Assembly: GCF_964656455.1 (NCBI RefSeq)
Contig: NC_135718.1
Coordinates: 50,745,008-50,809,007 of the forward strand
Length of the DNA stretch: 64,000 nt
DNA from: Halichoerus grypus
Lineage: Eukaryota; Chordata; Mammalia; Carnivora; Phocidae
Reading direction: 5' to 3'
Shown: positions 1 through 11,085 of the stretch, piece after piece
Layout of the letters: the number at the start of each line of letters is the position of its first letter
How positions within the stretch are numbered: position 1 is the first letter of the stretch
The notes under the pieces: generated by a model
Seen by the model: the letters and a program-made list of their open reading frames with translations, nothing else
The model's database searches: none
What the model was told of the DNA's origin: nothing
Made by a program: the position numbers and the translations under genes

Positions 1-352
1 GCAAAGTTAGCACTCAAGAGTGTTAGTTTCCTTCTTTCTTGTCCAGTCCTCATTCACCAGGGGCATAACCAGAGCTGATGAGCGGACCTTACAGGGATGC
101 AACTTTTATCACAATCTAAGAACTTTCTGACAATTCTAACTGTGAAGCAACCGGAATGGGCCCCTTTGTAAGGTAATGATCTCCACATCATTACAGGTAT
201 TCAAGAAGAGACTAGATCATGAGTTCCATAGGATGCCATAGAAAGAATCCCTAAATTGAGTATATGTTGGGCTTTTAGGGCCCTTTTTCAATTCAGTGAC
301 TTTTGTAGCCTCAGTTGTTCCCTCTGTGAAGTGGGTATGAGGCTCTGTTTGC
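1..352. other. Intergenic, nothing recognised
   Basis: No exon, RNA gene or recognisable repeat was seen. Short open frames here have no recognisable protein content. Confidence 0.5.
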
Positions 353-662
353 CACACTCCCTCTGCCCACTTCTTGCCCTACCTGCCCAGTCCTGGCAGG
401 GAGCCCTGGCCCAGCCTCGACTGGAGCCACCCAACTAGAACCTTGGCCAGATTTCTGCAATAAGCACTTCCAGGTCATTAAATAAATAAATAAATAAATA
501 AATAAAGATAAAAGATTGTCCACATGATTGTGGCTCTCCTGAGACAAATCCTTGATGGGACAGCAGCGTCTGTGTCTGAACCTAGTGCCCCCCTACAACT
601 TGGCTGAGCTTGTTGTTGCTAGTGCTGGAACGTGGGGGCAGAGCACCGTCACCCGCAGTGGA
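353..662 (+). repeat. Direct repeat copy A (duplicate of 2064-2369)
   Basis: This 310-bp segment is almost identical to 2064-2369. I saw two substitutions (near 419 and in the ttgatggg/a stretch near 557) and one extra AAAT unit in the A-rich tract. It contains the end of a PRDX5-type 3' UTR (ttggccagatttctgcaata), an (AAAT)n tail and about 150 bp of the sequence downstream of the pseudogene. The body of the pseudogene lies only beside copy B, so copy A is probably the derived duplicate. Confidence 0.85.
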
Positions 663-1694
663 CCCTCTCATCTTCCTAAATTTATGGGTGCGGCAGTTGG
701 ATTTTCCAAAGGTGTGGCTGGTCGTACTTTCAGTAACAGCCTCAACAACATTTCCTATCCCATAAACTCTTCTTACAGTATCACCTTGCCTCTCCCCATG
801 AAGAAGAAGCTAACTCCGTTCCCATTCAATCTGTGCTGGCTTGTGACTGCTTCCCTGAATAGAATGTGGCAGAAGTGAGGCTGCATGACTTCTACGGCTA
901 GACTAGAAAAGGCCACACAGCTTCTCTTGGCTCTCTGAGGATGCTTGTCCTGGAATCCAGCCGCCATGCTGTGAGGAAGCCCAAAAGTAGCCCCTTCAGA
1001 GAGTTCCTATGGAGAGGCTTGTGGAGGTTTCTGACCCACAGCCAAGCCACCTTCCAGCTCACAGCAAGCCTCAACCACCAAACATATGAATGAAGACTTT
1101 TCCAGATGATTCCCCCAGCCTTTGAGTCAACCCAGCTGAGGTCCCCAGAGACAAATGATTCTCACTATGCCTTCTCCAAATTCCTGGCCCCCAGAATCCG
1201 TGACACAATAAAATGGGTTTGGAGTGGTTTGTTATGTAGCGACTGTACCCACACAGTAGGGGAAGATGGCCAGGGGGCTCTCAGAGGCCTGTGGGTATGG
1301 GACCCACTGGTGACTCAGTTATTACCCTTACCCCCTTCCCCCAAATTGTCCCTCTCTCCAGCCAGGTTTTATCCCAATTCAAAACCTAGGCCTTGCCCCT
1401 AACATAAACAGTCCTTGTTTCCACCCATCCTGGCCTCAGAAATCCACTCAGGCCTACCGCGTAGCAAGAAGTATTAAGAGTATAGGAGTTGTGCCCACCC
1501 CACAAGGCCCTCTACCCATGCCCTCTTTCCTTAGCCCTGGGACAGCAAAGTTTAGGGGAAAGTGTTTTCTGTTCTTTGACTCCCATTTAGACCTCCACCC
1601 ATGAATTCAAAATTTGAGTGAATTCCCCTCTTTATCCTGACCCCAATTCCCTCTGGGCAAGCATTCTGTATCATCCCGGGTCTCGAATCACTCC
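663..1694. other. Intergenic, nothing recognised
   Basis: This is roughly 1 kb between the two copies of the direct repeat. It contains no convincing coding signal or clear repeat family. Confidence 0.4.
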
Positions 1695-2215
1695 TGTATC
1701 CTGGGCTGTCCCAAGGCCCACCTGCCAGGGTTTATGCAGCAGGCCGGGGCTCTGCAGGCCAAGGGGGTCCTGGTGGTAGCCTGTCTGAGTGTCCGTGATG
1801 TCTGTGACCGGTGAGGTGGGGAGAGCCCACAACTCGGAAAGCAAAGTTCGGCTCCCGACCCCACTGGAGCATTTGGGAAGGAGACAGATTTGTTAACAGA
1901 CGATTCACTGGTGTCACTCCTTGGGAATTAACAATTCAAAAGGTTCTTCATGGTGATGGAGGATGGTGTGGTAAAGGCCCTAAACGTGGAGCCCAAGGGC
2001 ACAGGCCTCTCTTGCAGCCCAACTCCCAGCATCAGCCTGCAGCTCCAAGGCCCCAGGCCCAGACACACTCCCTCTGCCCACTTCTTGCCCTACCTGCCCA
2101 GTCCTGGCAGGGAGCCCTGGCCCAGCCTCAACTGGAGCCACCCAACTAGAACCTTGGCCAGATTTCTGCAATAAGCACTTCCAGGTCATTAAATAAATAA
2201 ATAAATAAATAAAGA
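1695..2215 (+). pseudogene. PRDX5P: PRDX5 (peroxiredoxin-5) processed pseudogene, 5'-truncated
   Basis: The sequence encodes a decayed, intron-free copy of the C-terminal half of peroxiredoxin-5. Reading with frame changes, it resembles the family in order: a CPKAHLPGF-like block near 1712, AKGVLVVACLSV near 1759, DPTGAFGKETDLL near 1860, and FMVMEDGVVKALNVEP then GTGLSC from about 1946 to 2020. The frame is broken. A TGA follows the ACLSV block at about 1812, small indels shift the frame around 1795-1860, and a TAA interrupts near 1929. A 3' UTR-like stretch with a polyadenylation-like aataag (about 2171) is followed by an (AAAT)n tail, as expected for L1-mediated retrotransposition. The N-terminal half, including the first catalytic region, is absent. 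It is very unlikely to be functional. The identification rests on recall of the PRDX5 protein. Confidence 0.85.
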
Positions 2216-2369
2216 TAAAAGATTGTCCACATGATTGTGGCTCTCCTGAGACAAATCCTTGATGGGGCAGCAGCGTCTGTGTCTGAACCTAGTGCCCCCC
2301 TACAACTTGGCTGAGCTTGTTGTTGCTAGTGCTGGAACGTGGGGGCAGAGCACCGTCACCCGCAGTGGA
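2064..2369 (+). repeat. Direct repeat copy B (parent of 353-662)
   Basis: This 306-bp segment covers the 3' UTR and A-rich tail of the PRDX5 pseudogene plus about 150 bp of 3' flank. It is nearly identical to 353-662, at an offset of about 1.71 kb. Continuity with the pseudogene body upstream marks it as the original copy. Confidence 0.85.
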
Positions 2370-3639
2370 GTCATGCCTCCTGGCTCAGCAGAGCGTCTGC
2401 CTTCTTCTGCACAACACTTCATCTGACCATGCACACGAGCGGGCGGGTGGCCCATGCCTGAGCCATCCTAGAACCCCATCTGGTCAGCACAGTGATGCAG
2501 CCAGAGTTGAGCACATGTCCCAAGCTTGGACGATCCAGTCCTTCCCGGGGTTTTTTCACTAGGCCAGGGATAGACATCTTTGGTCCTCTATGGGCATTGA
2601 TGTGAGGCCACAGCTTTGGCAGCCACGACCCTGCTGTGAGGAGAAGCTGGGAGAGAGGAGGACCGCACCAGACAGCAGCAGAACCTAGGGAGGGAGCCTT
2701 GCATCCTGACCTCGTTGGGGGTCCTGGTTCCACTCCTCACTGCACTGCTCAAGCCTTCGTGTGTTCAACCTACCCTCAAGAAGCCTTAAGTCAAAGGTTC
2801 AGAGGGTATTACAAGGCCAGACCATAGTGGGGGTGGGGGGTTGGGACGGCAGGTAACAGGGATGGGAGGCCAAGAAAGTAAAGAGAAACAGATCCAGGAC
2901 AGGGAGGAGTGAAAGGTGAATTGCAAGGTGTGCTGGAGATGGAGGGTCAGGAGAGAGGATGAGGGGGGTGGGGCATGCATCCAAGATGGTAGATCCAGCT
3001 GTCCCCCAGGATCAGGGGACAGGGACTACTGAAACATGGAAAAAGAGAACACCTTGTGCCCGTGTTCAGACACCGTGGGGGAGTCACCCGGAGCATGCAG
3101 AGAGGTATGATGGTAGAGAACCAGCGTCTCCCAGAGCCAAGGCCAGGGCACACACGGAAGCCACCCCACGGATGCTCACCCCCAGATGTACAAAGAGAGG
3201 ACCAGCCCCCCCTCCTGCAAGGACCAGAAGCGACCACGCAGAAGGGCATTCTGAACCACGTGGGCAGAGGGCACACTGGCTCAGGGTGAGTGGACTGGGG
3301 AATCCCACAGCCTGTTTGGCATCCTTCCAGCTGGCCTGCCTGCAGGGTCCAGGGTCGTGCTCCTGCGGCCAGAGCCTCCACCCCTGGAAACAAGAGACTC
3401 CCGGATCACACCTTCCTCCCAGCAGCAGGAGCTTAAGGAACACAAAAGGTTTGCATACCTGCTGGGGGGCTGGGAGGCTCCAGCAGGGGGAGGCAGGTGA
3501 GAGCAGCCCCTCTTTCTCAGCCCTGGCCACCTGTACAGAGGCCCTGGCAGCTGGGGGGTGGGTGTGGGGCACCTTCCCCTCACCACCCCCCACCCCAGGA
3601 AAAGAAACAATGTGGGGAAGAAACACAGCAACACTTAGG
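2370..3639. other. Intergenic, moderately GC-rich, nothing recognised
   Basis: Several 60-290-codon open frames overlap on both strands here, which is expected of GC-rich non-coding DNA. None shows a recognisable domain, splice pattern or signal peptide. A G-rich stretch at 2827-2870 could form a G-quadruplex on the + strand. Confidence 0.45.
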
Positions 3640-3835
3640 AGGTACTGGGCACTTCCTCTGTGCCAAGTTAGTACCCCATGTTCGGTGTGCTTTATCTCAT
3701 TCGATCCTCACAGCACCCTATTGACCTTATACACACGATTGATTATGCTTGTCCCCAGCAGAGAAAATGGAAACGCAGAGAAGCTAAACAACCTGCCTAA
3801 GGTCACAGAGGTGGGAAGAGGTGGCTTTCTACCCT
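3640..3835 (-). repeat. MIR SINE fragment (antisense)
   Basis: The order of motifs is that of an inverted MIR: a 'tctgtgccaag' block, then 'tctcattcgatcctcacag', then 'aaggtcacagaggtgg'. This is an old, diverged mammalian-wide tRNA-derived SINE. Confidence 0.75.
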
Positions 3836-4719
3836 AGTGTGTCTGACTCCAAAAATGGTGAAGAATGAAAGAGAAAGCAGAAGGAATGCCCTCCACGCCT
3901 AAGCGGCTCATACAGCAGCATGTGCTTTGCACATACACCCACAGCCCTAGCCCTACTCTGCACATGAATGGGGGAGCCACCTTATATTTGTGAGCAAAAA
4001 CTGAAATGCAGTTAAGCTTCATTTTGTGGCTCCAGGCTCTTTATGGAAATAGTTTTATACCTAATCCTGTGGCTATGGTGGCACCTAAAAGATCACCTGA
4101 AGCAAATGAGGACAAATTGCTCAAGTCAGGATCCCTTACTGGCAAAGCCAGGTCTAGAACTCAGATCTCTAGACTCCCTCTCCAGTGCTCTCTGCACTTC
4201 CCTCTGATGGACAGAAATTCCATGAACTCCAGTATAATGTTTTCCCTTTCCCCTTGGGTCCTTCCCAGTGATGTGCTGGTGAAAGTTTAATAACCAGCTC
4301 TTCAGGAAACCAACCAAGAAACCAACAAAAAACCTAACTTTTGTCATTTTCCATAGTGTAAACACTATGCATTTGTCATTTTCCATAGTGTAAACACTCC
4401 TACCCTGGTCAATTCCAAGCTGCTAACATGATGTCCCTGAATGGAGTTGGGGAGGACTCCAGCACACTATTGTTCCCCCCACAGACAAGGGAAGATTCCA
4501 GAGGAGCTGGTACTAAGTGCAAGAACTTGCGAGTCAACTAATAGTCCTTCTCCAATTTATCAGTGAGTCTACCACTCACAGAGGCTCCGAGTGGGAGGAT
4601 TGCCGACAGCAGAAGAAAATCTGTCAATGATGGCTCTTGATGCCAAAAGAGACCAGTATCTACCAATGTCATTAACTAGAAATTTCAATGGTTGAGAATG
4701 AATTAAGGAAAATTAATGT
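3836..4719. other. Intergenic with a short tandem duplication
   Basis: Apart from the tandem duplication at 4340-4398 nothing is recognised. There is no coding evidence. Confidence 0.45.
4340..4398. repeat. Tandem duplication of a 27-bp unit
   Basis: The 27-bp unit beginning tttgtcattttccatagtgt occurs at 4340-4366 and again, unchanged, at 4372-4398, separated by 5 bp. Confidence 0.95.
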
Positions 4720-4930
4720 TGTGGTTTAGAGAATGGACTCTGGAGCCAGATGGTATTGGGTCCAATCCTAACTAGCTATGTGACCTTGGACATGTAACTT
4801 AACCTACCTGTAGAGTGGGGATGGCACCAGGCCCACGGGGTTATGAGGACTCAAATGAGAAATGTGACCCCAAAGCTCTCAGCGCAGCGCCTGGCACATA
4901 ATAAACACTCAATAAGTATTGGTTGCATGT
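4720..4930 (+). repeat. MIR SINE, nearly full length
   Basis: The diagnostic MIR order is present: 'gactctggagccaga', 'ctatgtgaccttgg', 'cctgtagagtgggga', then 'cctggcacataataaacact'. It is on the + strand. Confidence 0.85.
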
Positions 4931-5519
4931 TGAGTATGGCATCTAACAGTACTTAGTTATATTTCTTTAGCTCTTGCTCTAATCGCATCCTCTGTTTAAA
5001 AATCAGTAATCCTGGCTAATATTTATGCCTAGTTTTTCTAAAAAGTCATTATATATTTTAAGTCCGTTTACATGGAAATAAGAGCCTACCTTCTCCTTAG
5101 TTAACCACACCCATGGAAATCTGCTGGTATAAATTATAATCCAGATAGTACATCTGCTTGCTGGCAGGACAACCAAATAAAGGCAAAGGGCTCAGACGAA
5201 AACCTTTCCAGCATTAGCCTCACACACTCCATGGCTTGACATGACAGAGTTGATCCTAGCCCTGAGTCCTGACTCAGGACCATCTCCATCCACCGAGCAG
5301 GCCCAAGAAGGACAGAGGAATGCTCTAGAACCTGAGGCTGGAGGGGGGCGCTGGGGGGATTCTGTCTTGTTGCCACCCTGCTCTCTTTCTGTGCTCTCCT
5401 CCCCAGTGCCCCTCAGTCCCCTTCCCTGCCCTCCAGACCAGAACCCAGCCCATCCCTCCCATCCCTCCGCGGGCCTCTCCTCACCACTCTGCTCTCCCAG
5501 ACTGGTTTGTTAGGGCATG
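4931..5519. other. Intergenic; AT-rich then CT-rich unique sequence
   Basis: No repeat family or exon was recognised. Positions 4980-5160 are AT-rich and repeat-free, and 5340-5520 are pyrimidine-rich. Confidence 0.4.
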
Positions 5520-6120
5520 AGAAACGGCTCCGTGGAATAAAGATATTTCCCCTCTGATGAGCACATTTGCAGAAGGTATGTCAGAGATCCTGGGGCTGCG
5601 GTTGGGCGGTCTCTCAAGAAAGTTGTTTTTCCCCCCATCTTCCCCCACCCTTCTTTCCCCTCTCCCTCCAGTGCCCCTGCCCCACTTTGCTTACTTATTG
5701 GAAGAGTAATAAATATTGGGCCGACAGGCCCTTCTCACAGTTACAAAGCCTACCTGTAAGCGAGCTCAATAATTAGCAGTCTTGAAGATGATATATGACT
5801 TTCATTACCCTTTGGGACTGGAGACTAAATGAGGACAGAGCTAATTGCCGTGCAAAGCAGTTTGGCATGAATGAGAAAAATGCAGGCCCTGTCTCCTGCC
5901 AAAAAAAAAGGGCCCTATTGCCGCTCTGATCTCAAGGCTGGTTTCTGCCGCAGGAGTTCACTCGGTGTCCATAAATCATGGGCTGCTTACAGCTGGGGCT
6001 GCCCTGAGTCGTCAGCGGGCTGTGCGCTGAGTGACAGATCCCAGCCGACTGCATTAGAGCTTCAGCTCGCTCCTTTCTCCTCCTCCTCGTCCTCTTCCTC
6101 CTCCTTTCGGCACTGACCAG
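5520..6120. promoter_or_regulatory. Candidate conserved non-coding element
   Basis: This is a 600-bp repeat-free block of mixed AT-rich segments with many homeobox-type TAAT/ATTA cores (attatta-like sites near 5705-5830) and a poly-A/GC alternation at 5885-5960. It ends in a (TCC)n pyrimidine tract near 6075. Blocks like this are common in the regulatory desert around ZNF503. Conservation itself cannot be seen from one sequence, so this is an inference from composition and position. Confidence 0.35.
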
Positions 6121-6739
6121 AAAATTAAACCCAGACTCCTCAGAGAGGGGAGGCCGCGTGGGGGTGGCAGCTGTTGACTTGGGTTGGATTCTGGATGCCC
6201 GTGCCCAGCTGCTCACGCCCTGCACACGGCCTCCCCCTCCTCAAGACATGCCCGGGGCCCAGAGGCCAGGGGAGGAGGGCTCCTTCCATCCTGAGGAGGA
6301 GGCAGGCCCCTCCTGGAATGCTCCAGACTGAGCTTTTGTCCTTGGTTTGTCATGGAGACAAATGTGGCCTCTCTTCTAGCCACATGGCTCCCTCTTCCCC
6401 CACCACCCTCTCAGGAAATGTTTCCCTTCCCTTAAAGGGGAAGGACTGACACCAGCCACATGTGTCTGCAGCTGACAGATGTGCACAAGCCACGGAGGGC
6501 GGAGCTCGCTGTGACGGACTGGCCGCCACAGGGGGGACACCTCCTAGGAACATTTTCATCTCTGCCCCTCAGCCCTACCCCTTGGCCTCTCCTCAAGGAG
6601 CCCTGCTTCCGAGGGTCCAGGGTGGGAAATGCCCTGACCACGCCAAGCACCATCCCTGTCCCCTCCCACTCCCTCTCTTCAGGGTTGGGAGGGGGGTTCC
6701 CTCCCCTGTGGGCAGACACCAATTTCACACTCAGAGCTG
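6121..6739. other. Intergenic, GC-rich, nothing recognised
   Basis: Overlapping open frames of about 90-107 codons occur on both strands, without domain content. No repeats were seen. Confidence 0.4.
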
Positions 6740-6905
6740 AGCTTCCTGGCTTTTCTAAGGGCAGTCATATAATTAATTCTTAGTGTGGCCAAATTATATT
6801 TGACACTTAATTTAAAGCTCAAGGTTCCATAATGCAAAATCCTCTCCTGGTAATAAGGGTGACATGCACAATGAGTGCGTGTGTGACTTGACAGCCAGGG
6901 TTGGA
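6740..6905. promoter_or_regulatory. Candidate conserved non-coding element
   Basis: This AT-rich, repeat-free block contains ataattaattct, taattta and ataatgcaaaat elements that fit homeodomain or POU sites. It lies between GC-rich unique DNA and an old MIR. Only composition and motifs support the call. Confidence 0.3.
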
Positions 6906-6934
6906 GTGGTGGTTCCGTAATTCCCAAAGAGGAA

Positions 6935-7200
6935 AGGGGGCTGACTTTTATTGAACAGCTACTTTACATCCAGGCATTTCCTGGATGTCTCGCTTTCTTT
7001 CTCATTATTCCATTTATTTTCTCCCTTCCTTCCCAATAACCCTGTGAGGCAGAGTGCTAGTTACTGCCTCCCTTGTGCGGATGAGGAGACCAAGGCCCAG
7101 CGAGGTTAATTCACCCAAGGTCAGCCTGTTAGGGAAGAAGCCAAGCTGGTGTTCATGATCTTAGGAGCCTCCTACTTCTCTGGGTCATTCAATTCCTCCT
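6935..7200 (-). repeat. MIR SINE fragment (antisense)
   Basis: Inverted MIR features are visible: 'ttattgaacagctactttac', 'aataaccctgtgagg' and 'atgaggagaccaaggcccag'. Confidence 0.7.
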
Positions 7201-7221
7201 TTAAGGATGGGGGCAGGGGTG

Positions 7222-7420
7222 GGGCGCCTGGGTGGCCCAGTCGTTAAGCATCTGCCTTCGGCTCAGGTCATGATCCCAGGGTCCTGGGATCGAGCCCCAC
7301 ATCGGGCTCCCTGCTCGGCGGGAAGCCTGCTTCTCCCTCTCCCACTCCCCCTGCTTGTGTTCCCTCTCTTGCTATATCTCTCTCTGTCAAATAAATACAT
7401 AAAATCTTTAAAAAAAAAAA
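7222..7420 (+). mobile_element. Carnivoran tRNA-Lys SINE (SINEC/CAN-SINE)
   Basis: It shows the typical head ggggcgcctgggtggcccag, a tRNA-related body, a CT-rich tract and an AATAAA-bearing A tail. Imperfect target-site duplications of the form gatgggggcag flank it (about 7206 and 7421). Confidence 0.95.
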
Positions 7421-7436
7421 GAATGGGGGCAGCGGT

Positions 7437-8924
7437 TCCCCAAACTGGAAGCCCCAGCTGCTTTACGAGGGTGAGAGTGGGGGCCACACTTGGGCTGCAG
7501 ATTGCAGAATGCCTGGCTATGGCAGCTTAAACAAGCAGAGTTTATTTGTCTCACATAAGAAGAAGGCCAGAGGCAGGTCATCCAGGACTGGTGCAGCCAA
7601 CAATGACTTCAAGAACCCAAACTCTGTCTTTCCACGCCATCATCCTTGCAAGCTAGCTTCTTGCATTCTGGTGACCAAGCTGCTGGTGAACTACCAAGCC
7701 TCATGTCTCAGTCTAGGGACGGAAAAGGGGTGAAAGGAATTCTCCAGCCAAGCCTTTGTCTTTCTTTTTGGGAAAAGGAGCCTTCCGCAGAAGACTTCCC
7801 TTTGCATCTCATTTACTAGAACTGGATCCCATAACCCCCATCTTCCCCTCATCTAGACCAGTCATAAGCCAGGGGAATGAGTTGCCATAGTTCATTTAAA
7901 CCAATCATGATTCATCTCCTGGGGGTGGGGGGAGGCCTCAAGGTCCCAGCTTCCCAAAGATCTAGACTCTCCAGTTGCTAGTGGCAAAAATCACACTGTT
8001 AACAGGGAAGGAGAGGGGATGGCTGTTGGGTATGCAATAGACAGTGTGTGCCACACCTGGTCCTTACCCTTGGCCACCTCTTGTTCTCAAAGAAGAGACC
8101 CGGGGCCCAGCTGGAGGAAGACTGATTTGCTGGATATGTGCACAGACAGCTTTGGGGGAGTTTTGGAAATTTGGTTCCCTCTGAAGCTACCATATTCTCT
8201 AGGTTTTGTCCACCCTGAGCTCCCTGGTAGTAGGAGTTTGTGTTCTGTCCTTTGAACCTGGGTCTGTGGATCTACATGTGTGCATGGGGAGGGGTGACAG
8301 CATGACCGCTGTCCTATGTGTGAGCCCCAGAGCCAACTGTGGACTCTGCTTAGGGCAGACAATGTAATGAGTGAGTGGAGTGAGGGGTAACTCCCACAAG
8401 AAGGTAAAGATCAGCCTGCTGGAGACCTTGTCATCTTACTGAGGAATTTCACACACTGGCTTTGTAAAATCAATGACAGTCCAGTTGATTTAGGCTGTTA
8501 TTAAGAGGGCTGTTCTCTTCCCACCTCCACCTGCAGCTGGGGTAGGACTGAGCATTCCCTCCCCACTGAGTCTACAGCACCCAGGGGAAAGTTCTTATCA
8601 CTGTCTCCAACTGGGGGCAGATTCACTTGTTGGGAGAGGTATCTGTCCCAAAGCGAGGTGGAGGTGGGTGGCACACTCAAACAGGGCCATTGGGCTGGGG
8701 GGTTATGGGTGCTACACAGCAATGGTAACCAGCTCACTGCCCAACCTGCAGGACTCCACGGGCCTTTTCTGGGCTCCTGCCTGCCTTTCTCACTCCCAGA
8801 CTTTGGATATGGCCCACAACTTTCCCAAGAGGCTCCTCCAAGCAGATAGGAAGGATAGCAGGAGGTTTCTGAGTGCTATGGCCCCATTTCAGGCTCCAGG
8901 TGCAAACCAGTCATATCTCTCTTT
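7437..8924. other. Intergenic, nothing recognised
   Basis: Unique-looking sequence with short open frames only. There is no exon, RNA gene or clear repeat. Confidence 0.4.
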
Positions 8925-9650
8925 CCTCAAGATCCCAATGGCTTCCTATATCCTTGAGAATGAAACTCAGACTCTTTACCTTGACCTACAAGTAGGGTGA
9001 CCTGTTATCCCAACATTATTATTAGTAGCACCCCTTTCAGTCTCAAATGTGTACTAGTCTAGATGATAAATTATGTGGCCACCTTATCAAGCAGTAGGCT
9101 CTGCATGTTCCCAGCCCTGCCTCTGTCCCCAGGCTCCTCTTCTCTGTTCGCTCCAGCTTGCACACCTCACTCTAGCCAGGAAGAGCCATTCTTTTTTTTT
9201 TTTTTAAAGTAGGCTCCACAACCAGCAAGGAGCCAGGCATGGAGCCCAACTTTGGCTTGAACTCACAACCCTGAGATCTGAGCTGAGATCAAAAGTTGGA
9301 CGCTTAACCAACTGAGCCAACCAGGCACCCCAGGCAGAGCCATTCTTTGAATGGACCTAGCACTTGCCTGCCTCAGGACCCTGGTGCCCACATTACCCCT
9401 CCTGGAACACACCTAGTTCTACTCAGCTCTCCGGTCTCATTTCAATGTTCCTTTTTCAGAGAGGTCTTCCTTTAGCCCCTATGAACCTTAGTTCTATTAT
9501 ACCAATGATGTTATTTTCCTTTATTGCCAGAATCATCAATTTGATGACATGTTTATTCGTTTAATACCTGTTTCCCTCACTGGATTATAAGCAGTCACCC
9601 CTGTATCTCCAAAATCTAGCAGAGGCTACTGCCCCATAACTGTTTTATGA
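8925..9650 (+). repeat. L2 LINE 3' fragment, split by a SINE
   Basis: L2-like 3' sequence lies either side of the SINE at 9191-9332; 'agccattct' is repeated at both junctions as the target-site duplication. L2 hallmarks are a 'cagagaggtcttcctttagc'-type block and 'tgtatctccaaaatctagca'. Confidence 0.65.
9191..9332 (-). mobile_element. Carnivoran SINE, short older type, antisense
   Basis: A poly(T) start is followed by 'taggctccacaaccagcaag' and the antisense head 'ccaactgagccaaccaggca'. The duplicated target agccattct flanks it. Confidence 0.9.
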
Positions 9651-9690
9651 ATGAATGAATGAATGAATGAATACATAAATACATGAATAC
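9648..9690. repeat. (GAAT)n microsatellite
   Basis: Six tandem gaat units decay into tacataaatacat repeats. It sits at the 3' end of the L2 fragment, whose consensus ends in tgaatgaatga. Confidence 0.85.
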
Positions 9691-11085
9691 ATGATGTTTC
9701 TCCCAAATGCATACACCCACTCCCAAGATAAAGAAGTCACTACAGTCACTTGCAAGGAGATGTGATTCTAGCACAATTTGAGCTTCCCAACAACATAACA
9801 CATCACTCTGAGCAGCCCATCACAGTAGGATGTCAAACAAAGGCTGTTATGGAATGACAGACACTGTACTATAAGGCCTTCCCTGCACCTGGTTCTCATC
9901 TTACTCCAGGAGGGACATCAGCCAATCTGCCTCCGAATCCACATCACCATATACAATGTCATAGTGAACGTATGCATGTCCCCTTATGGACCTGTGAGAA
10001 CATTTCCCTGGAATCTAGATTTCCCAGGTAGCTGAATCAGTAGATCATCAGAGATATACATACTTAATATACTTAATTGGATTTAAGCCCCCTGACTTTT
10101 TTGGTCTGTGTAAGTTCTAGAATTCTTGGGCTGATTATCCATCTTGACAAGTGGGGCCTTGAACCAAATTTAATTTGATAAAAAAGATACACCATTCTTC
10201 TCTTCCAAGTATGATGGAAAATTTGCTACCTGTTCTGGATACAGCTTCCTGTGCTATTGTCCAGCCTTGGAAAAAAGGCATCAGAATGAGCTGGATGCTA
10301 GGGAGGTGGCCTGGGCAACATGAACCCTTGTCCAGCCCCTGGAATAGGTGGGGAGCAAGAGAAGAAAAAGAGAAAGCTCTGCTAAAGGCTGGCTCTCCTG
10401 GAAGTATGATGGCATTTGTTCTCCTGGAAACCCATGGAAAAATCCATTGTACAGAACACAAGGTGTGTTGCTCTGAGACCTGGACTGGGCTGATAGCAAC
10501 AACCAGAGCCCTCCTATGCCCAGAGAGACCAGCATGCAAGCTAGGAACCAGAGAAGGGTTAGCCTGGGGGCCTGTGGGAAGGGAAAGGAGAGGGAGGGCC
10601 CTCCGATCAGCCCCAGTAGACTCAAAGCAGAAAAGCCATTCTGCTCCCACCCCGTCTTCCCAATTAGAACTACATAAGGCAAATGCCTGCTTGGCTCATC
10701 TGCAGCCTTTCCACAGGCCAGCCCAGGCCTGATGAACTCTGGCATGGGACATCCAGAAATTTGGCAGGATGACTGTATGAACAGCCTGGAATTTTACCTG
10801 GACAGACAGAAGGAAGAACCCTGTCCCGGGCGCGGGGGGGGCAGCCACAGACAGCTTCCCAAACTCTGGTAGAATGCATTCAGGCTTGCAGACAGACATA
10901 CAGACAGATGTGCAATCAGGGATGACAGATATACAGCTGTGGGTGCAGAGATGCACATCCTGTCATATAAACTCACTCTTCTTCCAGCCAACCCCATAAC
11001 CCACCTCAGTATCCTCCAGAACCGCTAGCCTCCCAGTTTAATGGCACTATTTTGAAAGCAAAAGAGCACTGAGCACTTTGCACTT
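9691..11085. other. Intergenic, nothing recognised
   Basis: Two open frames of about 170-185 codons face each other at 10,135-10,745, but neither has recognisable protein content or splice structure, and the mirrored pair suggests chance. No known repeat was recognised. Confidence 0.4.

Noticed and set aside
2959..3837. 292-codon open frame on the + strand
   Set aside because: Low-complexity, Pro/Gly/Ser-rich product with several overlapping frames, running into a MIR; no family recognised.
7222..7300. tRNA-Lys-like sequence at SINE heads
   Set aside because: This is the tRNA-derived part of carnivoran SINEs, not a functional tRNA gene; the same applies to all SINE copies listed.
10135..10745. 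Pair of facing open frames of about 171-185 codons
   Set aside because: Mirror-image frames on both strands suggest compositional chance; no protein similarity recognised.
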